64,000 nucleotides of DNA from Eustoma russellianum (lineage: Eukaryota; Streptophyta; Magnoliopsida; Gentianales; Gentianaceae): the NCBI GenBank assembly GCA_036186865.1, contig AP025040.1:45696321-45760320 (forward strand), given 5' to 3'. Positions 11,866 through 23,594 of this stretch are shown in pieces. Under the pieces are notes generated by a model. That model saw only the letters and a list, made by a program, of their open reading frames with translations, was not told the DNA's origin and ran no database searches. The position numbers were made by a program, and so were the translations under genes. Every line of letters begins with the position of its first letter. The first letter of the stretch is position 1.

Positions 11866-13883
11866 ATGATGCATAGATGCAGTGAAGCTCATGGGCAATG
11901 TTCTTGTGGGTTTTTTCATAACCAAAATGGTTCGTTCTCTTTGCTTTTTGGGCATAAGAACTTTGATGATGGGAATTTGTATTCCTTTTCTTCTTCGACT
12001 TCTGGTGTTGATTGTACGCTTTCACTTGGGACGCCTTCTACAAGATTGAGTTCATGTGATGCTGAGAAGAGACGTTCTTCTTCTTCTTCTTGTATGTCTA
12101 ATTTTTGCTGGGATTTTCTACATTCTAATTCACATAATCAGTCCACCGGCTCTAAGGGTCGTCGTGGAGGAAGTCATGGAAACTCTAACTTCGGCGGTGG
12201 CGGCGAAACCCTCTTGGCTCGGCGGTGTGCTAACTGCGACACCACTTCTACTCCTCTCTGGAGGAATGGTCCCAAAGGCCCAAAGGTATGAATTAGGTTA
12301 CTCTATCCTAGTTTCTTTTATATATATATATAAATTTTTATTATCAGGCACCTGTAAAAAAGTATAAGATCCGAACATTGGTTCTGAAAAAAAATGTAAC
12401 AAGCTCATTAAGCCCGTTAGAAATCTTATTTTTCTTTTTCTTTTTCTTTTCTTTCTTTGGTATCAAAACATCATAAGTTTCTGGAAAAATATTATAGTGT
12501 AAGTTTTTAGATGATATTAGAACATGGTGCTTTCGATAAGCAATATCATATTATTGGATATATTATACAGTAAGAAAAGGTGTGTGTATATATATAAATT
12601 AATTAATCATACTCAATATATTGTAATAACATCAAAAAGTATCCTCTGAAAAACAAACAAACAATAACTCCATTAAAAAAAATAAAAATTTTGATTCCAG
12701 TATATATATTTACATAAATGACACAATAATATTGTGCATCTTTAAAGTGGGGTAAGAGTTTGGTGGTCAGGAGGATCTAGTGTGGTTTCAAAATCTTCCG
12801 CTCTAGTGTGGTTTCAAAATCTTCGGCTTCTGAATATTTCTATTTCTCCTGGAGCATAAGGTGATTCTTTGGCCCTAAGCGATCCTTGTCATTCTAGCTC
12901 TAAGGAGCTTTGTGTATGATGTAAATGAAATGTAAATCAGGAGTCCAACCTAGGTTGGGCGATTATTTACGCATTGACTCATCCAATATGTTTTCCGCAA
13001 ACTAGACCTTTGGTCTAGCAGCAGTGGAACATTGTGTGGTTTCAAAATCTTCCGCTGCTAGATATTTCTATTTCTCTTTTCTCTTGGAGCATAAGATCAT
13101 TCTTTGACCCTAATCGTTCATATCATCTTAACTCTAAGGAACATTGTGTATGATGTAAATGAGGGGTCCAACCTAGGTTGGGTGAGTAATTACGCAGTGA
13201 CCCACACAAGGTGTTTTTCGCAAACTAAGTCTTTGATCTAGGAGCACTGAAACATTCATACTGTGCGTGTCTCTGAATTCGAACTTTTGATCTTTTGGAA
13301 TAAATTTTAAACAAAGTACTAACTGAACTATACACTGGGTCATTTATGTTTCTCATTTAATTAATGCAATAGCTTTTATCGTTAATATCATCATGTCCTA
13401 GAATGCATCTGATATACGTTCCAGTAACAAAGGATCTATAATGTCAAACGGAATCAATTAACACCTATCAAATAATTAAGAATAAGAGAAATTAAATTGC
13501 TCGTGATATATAAGATGAAGTTAATTTGTTATTCCTAGCTAATGTAACTATGTTATGATGCAATGCAGTCTCTATGTAACGCGTGTGGAATCCGATTCAA
13601 GAAGGAAGAGAGGAGGGCCACCACGGCGGCAGCCACCACCAACACCAATGACGGCGGAACCGGAGCAGTAGATGCCCATAACATGCTAAACAACTCATGG
13701 ATTCATCATGCTCAGAATCAAAAAGTATCATCATACATATCCTCTACTTATGGCAATGAGTTCAGATTTACAGAGGAAGACTATGACCGTGACTCCGACA
13801 CCGGCGCCGGCGCCATTCCTTTCCTTTCATGGCGGCCAAATGTTACAACCCGGCCGAGCTTAGTTCATAACTTCACAATGTAG
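11866..13883 (+). CDS. HAN-like: HANABA TARANU-like GATA transcription factor (2 exons)
   Basis: Coding exons 11866-12285 and 13569-13883 give 244 residues, with a GT-AG intron between them. The protein has a C-X2-C-X18-C-X2-C GATA zinc finger (Cys at about 121, 124, 143, 146). The intron splits the finger just before SLCNACG, as is usual in plant B-class GATA genes. The N-terminus is Cys/His-rich with an LVDCTLSLGTPSTRL-like block (here GVDCTLSLGTPSTRL), and the C-terminus carries PFLSWRPNV and SLVHNF; both are hallmarks of the HAN/GATA18-19 group. In Arabidopsis this group acts in the nucleus in shoot meristem, floral organ boundary and embryo patterning. The chosen start is the first Met of MMHRC, where the family resemblance begins; an in-frame ATG at 11647 lies upstream but the added residues look like 5' UTR. 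The 1.28-kb intron carries a tandemly repeated SINE. The exact paralogue is uncertain. Confidence 0.92.
12807..13340 (-). repeat. tRNA-like SINE with a tandemly duplicated body in the HAN intron
   Basis: The block starting TGTGGTTTCAAAATCTTC at 12807 recurs at 13035, giving a diverged direct repeat of about 228 bp. Read on the minus strand, the right end (13340 leftward) begins with a tRNA-like head: a box A-like TAGTTCAGTTAGTA and a box B-like AGTTCGAATTC. The body shares CCAACCTAGGTTGG-type sequence with the SINEs at 10755 and 29494, so it belongs to the same family. It lies wholly in the GATA-gene intron. Confidence 0.6.
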
Positions 13884-15634
13884 CAATGGAAGTTAAAGAA
13901 AAATAAAATTCGTGTCAGTGTTGTGAAAGGTTATTTCTAGATGTGATAATATTATTTATAAGTTTCAGCTGTTTTTTTTCCCCTTTCTTTTTGTCCATCC
14001 TATATTGATGGAGTGAAAATTGAGTTAAATCTATGTTTCAGATGCTTTAGTTCAAGTGTTCTTTCACTTTCCACTGCAATAATTACCTTTACACCTATAT
14101 GTTGTGTTTTTAGACTCAACTGAAATTAAGAATTTTTATTAATTTAATGAAAATATCACCTTTTCACCTCTTATGTTTGTTTGATGGATGTATTGTTTGT
14201 CTGACTCTCACTGGAAGCAAACTCTCTATTCATTGGGCAGAGGTATTGTTTGTCTGACTCTCACCATCCCCAGACCTTAGCGATAGCTTTTGATGTCGTT
14301 GTAATATACTGGGTATGATTGTTTTTGTTACACCCTTTACGATTCAATAATTTCTAATTTTACACTTCTTTAATTTTGTATTAAAAATATAATTATTATT
14401 AACTTTAATGTAGAACTTTTATTTTCACTTCTTTAGTTTAAAACCATATGGAATAAAAGCTAAATTTTAAACTAAAAAGGTTTTAAGATTAAGTAATTCT
14501 CGTCTTTTCGTTTTGATTTGATTCTGTTATTCTGTATACTTTTTTTCCTGTGAGTCGCTTCCTACTTTCTTGAGTGGGCCACATAATAAGTTGATATATA
14601 AATGGACTTTCTTTCCGAGTTACGAGGTTTTATTTTATTCGAGTGAATAGATGGAATAAAATATAAGACAACTCTCGGTTGTTATTCGGGTTAGAAAATT
14701 GTTCCAAGAAATGTCGCAGGCTTGAAGTTAGACACACGCATCGTAACTGCAATAATGCTATCTGGACCAATAATGACTATGCATTGTATGTGGACCAATT
14801 GGGTTAAATAGTTGTTGACCCAGCTTGTGATAAACACTTTGTGTGGATTCCTGACACTATTTTACCAATTGACGAAGCTGTTTAGCTCCTAATTTGTACG
14901 TGACAATGCTTTATGAAACTAGAAAGCTGTTGAGGTGTTAATTTATACATTCATGCAGTTCTATAGAGTTGGACTAGTAAAAGCCTCGAAGCCAAGGATT
15001 TAGACTTTTGCTGTAAAAATAAAATAAAAAAGAACATTGATAAGTTCGTACACTGCAAAACTTTTACTGTACAAGTTATAAGATGTCAGTAGCTAATGGG
15101 AAAGTACACTGCCTTCCTGGATTGATGGAAATAGCATAGATCTATTGGGTAGACTTGATGGTTATTACGTAAATTAGCTAGTTACTACATAGGTTCATTG
15201 ATAATTGATTATCATATAAGACAATTGTCGGTTTGTTTATTGTATGTTCTATATTATGTAGGTTAGTCAATTTATTATGTTGGTTTATAATAATATTGAT
15301 TATGTTCATTTAATATTACGTAGAAAAGAAACGAGGGACGTGAACATATCCAGATATCCCTTTCCAAGAAATAAGAGAGTTGCTCAATGCTACTGGTCGT
15401 ATCATGTTGGATAGCATTTCTTATTCCCATTCTATTTGATAAATATCCGCTGGACTACTGATTTGTATCCTCCACAATGCTTATTGAAACTAAAACAGTA
15501 GAGATTCTGGGAAATAGAGAATGATCTTTTGCTCGTAGATAAATTCACACCACATAAATCTGGTGTGCATCATTCTTTTCCCTATAATCAAATCAAGTTC
15601 TGGAATTTCGGTTACTGACCCATTTAATTGGCAT
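13884..15634. other. HAN-like 3' flank and intergenic DNA with one RTE tail
   Basis: Bases 14165-14335 are a plus-strand copy of the RTE LINE tail (ACTCTCACTGGAAGCAAACTC, CCCCAGACCTTAGCG, TAATATACTGGGTATGATTG) with an internal direct repeat of TATTGTTTGTCTGACTCTCAC. The rest is AT-rich with no gene seen. Confidence 0.5.
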
Positions 15635-15649
15635 TTGGGCAGATAGATT

Positions 15650-15883
15650 CATCATCATCATCATCCGTACCCAGTATATTTCAACGACATCATAAACTAT
15701 CGTCAGGGTCTGGGGAGGGTAAGTGGTAGGCAGATAATACTCTCTGTCCCAAGGGAGAGAGAGTCTGCTTTCAATGAGACCTCCGGCTCTATATGTACCT
15801 GCATAAATAACATGATAATAGAGATATGATGTGCTAGTGTGTTAGTGAGGGAACGTGTATATGTACATCACCTGTAACGTGTA
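15650..15883 (-). mobile_element. Very short 5'-truncated RTE-type LINE insertion
   Basis: Only the last 234 bp of the LINE are present, ending in (GAT)n (ATCATCATC on the plus strand). TTGGGCAGATAGATT (15635-15649) and TTGGGTAGATAGATT (15884-15898) form a 15-bp target duplication with one mismatch. Confidence 0.8.
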
Positions 15884-16399
15884 TTGGGTAGATAGATTAT
15901 CAAGAGAAAATAGGATGAATCAAAAAACTTGTTTTTAATTCTAAAAATTGGTATGTATAAAAAAAATTGCATCGTTGTCAATTTTTATATGAAAAAAAAT
16001 CATTATTGCCCTAATCGTTGGCTGTCATCATATGTAGTTATTATTTATATCAATCATATATACTAACATAGCATCAAATGATACATAATTTTATATGTAT
16101 TTTTGATTCAAGTATGTTTACGAGCTAACGATTTGAATGATAATATGTTTAAGTTCAAGTCATTAAATGTTCGAGTCAATCCGAATGTGATCGTAAACTT
16201 CAATCGAAATAATCGAACAAAAATCTAAGAGAAACTTGATCAGTTTATGGACCGCATGACTCATTTAAATCCCAATGTTATGTGATAAATTCAACGATAA
16301 ATGTCAGTATGTCTACTTGTACATATTGTGGGACTTGTTCGATGCAAGTAGATATTCTTAGGCCAATGCTATGCTTGCGTGCTTGTACCAGAATCTATG

Positions 16400-17340
16400 C
16401 AATGGCAACGTCATAAAGACGAAGGGTCATCAGATTTCAAGATCAATATACATTTTGCAATTCTGGATATGGGAGCAGTTTGCTATCTTCCATTCTCGAT
16501 GTGTTAGGCAATAACTGGAGATTATGCGTGATGCTCGACATGTAGGGGTGGCTTATTGATTGCATCTTCGTGGAGATTCTCCGAAATACGATGGATGTTG
16601 CAGACGATCATCTAGACAATTTGAGTAGAGTAAGATTTTATGTGGGTGCCTCATAAGTCGGATGTGTTGGAAAGGTTGGCATATGTGCACGCCTAGGATG
16701 CTCATCTATGGACTGCTCAAGAGCCACTGTAACTGTATCACATTGTTGAGCATCATCTCTCCCATGAGTGATGAGACAGTTTGGATTGACAAAGGAGGTG
16801 CCATCCAGTTTCATCCACACGGGGGAGGCGCTACATCAAATGGTGAAGGGGGTAGAGGGCGTCAATTATGCGCAGACCCACCTTATATTCATACAGGATT
16901 GGAATGATCGAACGCAGTGGATTGAGAGAGCTGTACAATGGTCTGGCGTTCTGGCAGATAGGTCACCTTACATGTAGTGGTATAGACTTCGGACACTCCT
17001 GATGCTTAGTCGACCTCGTATTGGGGCGCACAGGCAACGATGTTTTTTGTGGTTCTACAACTAGTCTCATACGGATGATGTGTATACATCTTTTGTTTCA
17101 TTTGATTATGTCACTGTTAATTAAATTACATGTGGTTGTATATTAATTGTAAGCATAAAGCATGGCGAAGATGTACCATGATTTGGCTGAAGTAGAGGCC
17201 GATGGAGTCGTGGAGATTGCACCGCACATGCTCAGGAGAGAGGGTCTTAGATATCTTTTTTTTACAGGGATCTCATGTCCCATCCACCCACAGACTAGTG
17301 ATATATATTTTTCTTATTTTGACGCATCTCAGCTAGAGGG
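16400..17340 (+). pseudogene. Possible plant-mobile-domain (MAIN-like) relic
   Basis: A broken plus-strand frame reads DWNDRTQWIERAVQW, then DRSPYM, a stop, and WYRLRTLLMLSRPR. The spacing W-x2-R...Y-M-x-W-Y-R-x2-T resembles the end of the plant mobile domain found in MAIN-like proteins and in some Mutator-carried genes. Stops and frame changes run throughout. The match is by eye and weak. Confidence 0.3.
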
Positions 17341-17344
17341 TTGA

Positions 17345-18541
17345 TCATCCAGACATGCCCAGACAAGAGCATCATCTCAGGTGCATGCATAAACATCTGC
17401 AAGCCCCACGAGACATGCGTACATTAGATCATCATCGCTGGCAGATACATCCTTTCGGACACCCAACCATTAACAACATGCATGCATTTAGTTAGGACCA
17501 TCAGAATGACATGTTTGATATGGAAGCTCTTGATTTTGACGATCCCTCGCTATTCCATCATGTCAGAGATCTGGAGAAACAATTGTCGCATGTAGATACT
17601 CACACACACACACACACACTACCTCAAGAGACCGATGTGCATCCACCGCATTCACAGCCACAACCGTAGTCGTCAAAAGAACTAAGTCTTTTGAGACGTG
17701 GTAAAACTGCTTAAATACCGAGAAATTGGAGGTTTTGTGGTATTGGTGGCCACATTTAAGATTTATACTGCATTTATAGTGTCTATGATATTTTGTATTA
17801 AGGCATACTTGTATGCATATTTGATTTATTCTTATTTTATGTTACTTTATTCCGATTGTATATTTATTTTATTTTGTATTTGCACTTCTTTACTCCCGAA
17901 ATATAAAGATATTTGAATTTTTAGAGGTGTCATTTTATCTGAAAAACGGATACAATATTAATTTGGTACAAAAATTAACATGTTTTTTTTTATAAAAAAG
18001 ACGTAGACACGGTTGTAAAAAAAACTATACACAAATCTGGAGATGTCATTTTATTTGAATTAATAGGTATAAAAGAGTTATTTGATGAGAAAATGTTACA
18101 TCTCTATAGAAAATATGCGTGAATACACAACACAAAAAAAGTTGATTCAAACTTGTTTTATTGGTGAGAAAATAAGATTTTTTTTCTAAAAAAGGTAGAC
18201 ACATTAAGGTTTTGAGAAAAATGTATTGTACACTATGATTCTGTTAAAATTATGTTGTGTTCATAGTCAAAGTGCCACAACACGTTTTTGTCAAATTGTA
18301 TTGTATACCACATCATGATTTTGACAAAATTGCACGTAATATATAAAAAAACTTACTTTTAAAACTACAACAAAAATGAGTAACTACAGTTTTTTTTTTT
18401 TGTTTTAAGAAGACATTATCAAAAATTCTCCATTCTCCTTGCATTTTTGCTAAGTCCATCGATCTTCCTGAGGATTTCCAGTAAGTACGAACAGAAAATC
18501 GCAGATCTTTATATTTTCCCCTCTCCCTACCCTCAGATTTG
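17345..18541. other. Intergenic DNA upstream of ARL2
   Basis: It contains an (AC)n tract at about 17611-17628 and AT-rich sequence. The last 130 bp before the ARL2 ATG are CT-rich and probably 5' UTR. No other gene was seen. Confidence 0.35.
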
Positions 18542-21500
18542 ATGGGGCTTCTCAGTATCATTCGCAAGATCAAGCGCAAAGAGAAGGAAATGCGCATTCT
18601 CATGGTGTATGCCTTCAAACCTGATTGCTTCTCTTTTAACGCTTTCCCTTGAAAAAACCCTCCTTTTGGTATTTCTACTTTCTATTCATTGATTTAATTT
18701 AGTGTTCAAATTTGGACGGTAAAGTGGGCTTGACAATTCGGGAAAGACTACGATTGTGCTGAAAATCAATGGCGAGGATACCAGCGTTATCAGTCCCACG
18801 CTTGGCTTCAACATCAAGACCATTGCTTACAAGAAGTAAACTTTCTTTCTTCTCATGCTTTTCTCGGCTTAGATAGAGCTTGGCTATCAAAATTCAATTT
18901 ACTTTTCTCGTGGGCACTTTTTCAAGCAGTTGGTCTTCAAGTTTATTTCTTTAATTTAGTCTGAGTAGAATGCATTGCTATGTTCGTTGGATGTACTGAT
19001 GCATCCATGAAGTTTGTTGAACATTAGAGCTTCAAGTTTCGGGAGGATTTTTGAAGTAGTCTTGCTGTCTTCAATGTTGGCTGGTTATAACATTTATTTA
19101 AGTGATTAAAGCAACTAGTTGATGTATGGCATAATGAGGCCTGTATGTTAGGCTTCTTAACTATGCATGTTATAATTTTTTAGTCACTCTGCTCTTGACA
19201 CGAATTTGATCCATTGAGTAGTAGTTTTAAGGTCTTACCCTTTTGCTCTATAATGTTACTTGGCAATGTTTTGGCCAACAATCTCTAGCATAACAATTCT
19301 TGGATTGACAACTGCCCAAGGCAAAGTTTTTCTGCTGGATTTGAATTGCTGTAACTGCAAACACTTCTGTTTGTGATTTTTCTTTTTTCTTTTGTTTCAG
19401 TTTTGTGTATCTCAAATTTACATTTGACTTGTAGTTACACTTTGAATATATGGGATGTTGGGGGCCAACGAACAATAAGATCCTATTGGAGAAACTACTT
19501 TGAGCAGACTGATGGATTAGTTTGGGTGGTTGACAGTTCTGATCTTAGAAGGCTTGATGATTGTAAATACGAATTGCATAACCTTTTGAAGGAAGAGGTG
19601 TGTCCATCTTTCTTTCTTTTTTTGCTTGAGCCCCAGTTTTAACTTTCCTGTACATAAATGTTGTCAAAGTCATGATCATGACCTTAATTTTGTTTGACGT
19701 TGCACAGAAGTTTGTATTCAATATAAATTACCTTTCTTGTTTCTTTTTGGTAGTTTTTTGTATGGTTTAATGTCTGGTTATTGTTTGACAGATTCTGTTG
19801 TATCTTCCCTACATGGGTTTTTCACAATTTTTCTTTTTTATTCTTTTCTTATTTATGATGGTTTATGGGCGCGGCTTAATTTTGTTTTGAAAGTACGTTC
19901 TCAATTTTATCATTGTTTCAAACTTTTTTGACAGACTCTGTTTGTATCCTTAATATACACTTCCTGTCCCAGAAAAGTAAAATTCATTGTTTCAGCAACT
20001 TGTTGGTTATGCATCTTTGTTGATGATTTGTATCACTTACTGACCTCTTGCCACGTCCTCTTGAAAAGGTACTGAACTACTTGTATCAATCAATGTGAAG
20101 AGGGATTTCTAGTTGTTATCTAATTACATCTTCTAAAAATGAGCCAGCAAGTAAACGGCCATTTCTTTCACGAAAGGTGTATTTCACCTGTCTTAGACGA
20201 ACTGTAGCTATATGTTATCAGGAGCAGACAATTGTGAACTGTCTGTTATGTGGTGATAGCAACAATAATGTTTCAGAAATATATGACTTTGAACATTAAC
20301 CATGTTTTTAAATTTGAATTACATTCCTGCATATCACGGTTATCCTTTGTTTATAAGGATTCAGTATCAGTAAAGAGCTCTGGCCATGTAATTGCCAAAT
20401 GCTGATTTGTTGAGATAGCATGATAGATGCTGTTATGTTACTGTTCTTTTCGTTGCTGGAATTTTTGATTCTGTCATTTTATTTGTTTGCTTTTTGGGTG
20501 CTTCTGTCACACCAAATGAGTTTGAAGGTGTTGAAAGCATAAAACCCCTTTAGTATGATCTAAGGTGGCGTTTGGTTCGCACTTGAGTATCAAAATCAGA
20601 ATCGGAATGGGTATGATAGGGTATGAGTTTGAAGTATATGGGTTTGGGCCTAAAAGTGATAGTTGTTTGGTATTGAAGTAGGAATGGGTATGATAGAGAC
20701 ATTGATTGTGTCTGGAACGTATTGGAATTGAAATGGGTATCGAATATGAGCGGCCGGAAAAATTTGACCAGTCGGAATAGTGACTGGCCAGCGGACGGCG
20801 ATGGCCGACGGCGTTGACCGGCCATACCCCTCATTCCTCATCTTGATAGACAATGGGGCTCGTATATCAAAAAACGATATTCATTACTAAATACTTGGAT
20901 ATCAAACTGAAACTCATATCCCCCATTTTCCCAAACAAACAATCCCTTAATCTCATACCCCCAACCAAACACCTTCTAAGTAAATCCCAATGCAACTGGC
21001 ATTTTGCTGAAGGTACTATTCTTAGTAGTGCAGTATGAGCATAAAGTATGATGAATTGCCTTCTTCTTTCCCTATTTTTTAACAGAAACTTCTCTTATAA
21101 CAGAGGCTCTCAGGAGCATCATTGCTGGTTTTTGCCAATAAGCAGGACATCAAAGGTGCACTTTCTCCAGATGAGATAGCAAAAGTAAGAGTTCCTGTTA
21201 ATGAACCAGGAAGCTATAGCTTTTAAACTTGTCTGTTGAAGTAACAATAGAAATTCACATTCTTTGCACAACAAGAATGTACGCATCACAACAACAACAT
21301 TACCCCATTGCCTTAGAGGCTCTCGCCTTTGGCGGGGTATCAGAGTCGGATGTACGCAACCATATCCATGTGTTAGAAACACATAGAGGTTGTTTCCAGA
21401 TGACCCACAAGCCACAATGAAAATTGCGTCAAGCTGTGTCGATCAACTACTACTTCACAATATAAGAAGCACAACGAATTTAGTGAGTCATTTTGTTTTA

Positions 21501-21768
21501 TTCCATCATATTCCAAAGTCAAAGAATAATGTACGTACTCGTTGTTCAAAATGCTTTTCTCCTTGTTATTGGAGTGTTTCAGTTCTAGATTCAAATGAAC
21601 CAAAGCTTGAATTTCATTTTATTTATGTAGGTGCTAAACTTGGAAGCCATGGATAAAAGCCGACACTGGGAAATTGTGGGCTGTAGCGCTTACACTGGGG
21701 ATGGTCTGCTTGATGGATTAAATTGGTTGGTTGAAGACATTGCTTCACGGATTTATATGCTTGATTAG
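18542..21768 (+). CDS. ARL2: ADP-ribosylation factor-like 2 GTPase (ARL2/TITAN5), 5 exons
   Basis: Exons 18542-18606, 18725-18835, 19435-19597, 21104-21184 and 21631-21768 join to 185 residues, the normal ARL2 length; all introns are GT-AG. Guanine-nucleotide motifs are complete: P-loop GLDNSGKT (23-30), switch-2 DVGGQ (66-70), NKQD (125-128) and CSAY (158-161). The N-terminus MGLLSIIRKIKRKEKE is the ARL2-type amphipathic helix. ARL2 is a small regulatory GTPase that works with tubulin-folding cofactors; the Arabidopsis orthologue TITAN5/HALLIMASCH is needed for embryo and endosperm division. The exon 1 donor was placed after ATGGT because only this restores the Val before the P-loop. Introns 3 and 4 hold a MITE-like repeat and a SINE copy. 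No break in the frame was seen, so the gene appears intact. Confidence 0.95.
20565..20974. mobile_element. MITE-like element in ARL2 intron 3
   Basis: The left end GTGGCGTTTGGTT and the reverse complement of the right end AGGTGTTTGGTT form short imperfect terminal inverted repeats. TCTAAG occurs on both outer sides (20559-20564 and 20975-20980). The sub-terminal regions share GGTATGAG/ATGGGTAT-like words in inverted order. The superfamily (PIF/Harbinger or hAT) cannot be settled from this. Confidence 0.45.
21284..21527 (-). mobile_element. SINE-like repeat, TTG-tail family, in ARL2 intron 4
   Basis: The plus strand starts with a CAACAACAACATTACCCCATTG block (reverse complement of a TTG-rich tail), then GGCGGGGTAT, GGATGTACGCAACC and TGTTAGAAACACAT, the core words of a family with at least eight copies here. 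AATGTACG flanks it at 21276-21283 and 21528-21535, a short candidate target duplication. Confidence 0.65.
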
Positions 21769-22165
21769 GCCTGCAGAGTGGTCTGTCAACTTTTCTTTGA
21801 TACCGACTGTTCTGAAGATGTTTTTCCTCCATGTAAGCTCTTCTTTTTGGATGAACATATTCACTTATTATTGCAAAATCTTGTAGTTTCTATTTAACTA
21901 GAAATTCTGGCCATCTCAGAGAACAATGTCAGGTGTTCTTTTGAATTATTCCTGAATTTCCTTTAGGCTTACTGAATTTCGTCCTACTGATGACACTAAG
22001 TTCTTCATTTTGACCAAGTTTTGGACTAATGAGAGACACAAAATGCGGAGATCCTCGATGGAAAATGCTCAAATGATTAGCAAAATCTGTGCAGCACTTA
22101 GTGTAACTTAGGAAGGCAAACAAATCAAACACAGGTGCAAAAGCAACATCAAACTCCTGGAGCAA

Positions 22166-22362
22166 TACAACAACAACATTACTCCATTGCCTTACAGGTT
22201 TCCGTCTATGGGCGGGGTATGGGGAGATCGGGTGTACGCAATCATACCCATATGTTAGAAACACACATAGGTTGTTTTCCGATGATTCATAATGAAAATT
22301 CAGTCAAGTTGTATCGAACAACTGCTACTTCACACTATAATAATCGTATCCAATATAATGAA
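22166..22362 (-). mobile_element. SINE-like repeat, TTG-tail family, truncated
   Basis: It has the family words CAACAACAACATTAC, GGCGGGGTATGG, GTGTACGCAATC and TGTTAGAAACACA in the same order as the other copies, then breaks off early. It lies downstream of ARL2. Confidence 0.6.
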
Positions 22363-22861
22363 AACCCTAGATAAATACTAGCAGCAAATAGCTCTTGAAA
22401 AAAAGTAAGGGCCCTATTTCATGCATTTCACAACCGTGACCAAGCTGCTTTGCCTTACAATTGGATGTGTAGGTTACACTCTCACTAGTTTATCATGTGG
22501 AATAAAAGAAGGAATTCAATCACCAATCTCTCCTCAATAACCATACCTTTTTTTTTATATTTTAAGCACCTCATTCGGTAAGATAAAGACAAATAGAGAA
22601 CAAATATGAAAAATTTATATCCTCTCACATGTCAGGATATAGAAAAAAATGTAAAATAGATCCTTACAAAACGTTATAGAGACTAATAAGTACTTTGTTT
22701 GAAGATCAAACAGATCATGAAGCAGTAAAAGTAAACTCATCTTGAAGATTATACTCCAATGCAGTAAAGCGGAAAATCATAAGATCCTCCTGTCATATGA
22801 GGTGCAACTTACACAATTACCTAAGACAGATACATGAATGCTATTTTTTTTATGGTATGAG

Positions 22862-23172
22862 TAGGGCTGTTGAACGAAGCGAACGGTTCGCGAACTATTC
22901 GAGTTTGATTCGTGTTCGGTTCGTATTTGTTCGGTAATTATTTGTTAACGAGCCGAATTCGAACAGGTATTCGGGTTTGTTTAGTTAAACGAGCCAAACT
23001 GTTCGCAAACTGTTCGGCTCGTTTAAACGGTGATAAGGTTATCGAGCCGAATTCGAACCAATTTTATAGTTTGTTTAGTTAAATGAACCGAGCCGAACAG
23101 TTCGTTTAGCTAAACGAATTCGAATTCGAAGACCTAGTATTCGGTTCGGCTTGGTTCGTTAACATAGTTAGG
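22862..23172. repeat. TTCG-rich interspersed repeat (gagccgaattcgaac family)
   Basis: The sequence is built from recurring words such as GAGCCGAATTCGAAC, TTCGGCTCGTTTAAACG and ACTGTTCGGCTCG in both orientations. This is typical of non-autonomous DNA-transposon repeats in dicots. I could not find both ends or a target duplication, so the class is open. Confidence 0.4.
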
Positions 23173-23244
23173 TTTGAGAAGAGAATTTGTCATTAAAATT
23201 TTCCACTTATACGTACGACTAAATTCCGCGTTCAACATCAATTT

Positions 23245-23375
23245 CTTGGAGCAAAAAAGGCGAAATCCATTACCCTGGGAGCCTTCCACCGCTTCAGTCC
23301 TAAAAAGCATTGTGGAGGATGCAAATCAGGAGTCCAGCAGCCTCCTAGGTTGGGTGAGGACATTCACCATCAGTT
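23245..23375 (-). repeat. Fragment of the tRNA-like SINE family
   Basis: It contains GTGGAGGATGCAAATCAGGAG and CCTCCTAGGTTGGGTGAG, shared with the tails of the SINEs at 10755 and 29494. The tRNA-like head is missing. Confidence 0.5.
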
Positions 23376-23594
23376 TCTCCCATCACGTGATGTAGCAATA
23401 CATATCTCCTAGGTGTATGGACACTTCCCTAGTGGAAAATTTTTCACCAATTCCTACATGTTAGCATGTGCATTTTGAGAGTTGATATATGATTCATGGC
23501 CCAAGTACAAACTCAGAGTGGAAAGAATTAAATGGCGCTAAGCAACCTGTGTGACTACCACATAGGAGAATTTCAAAGAAAACATGCAGCAACA

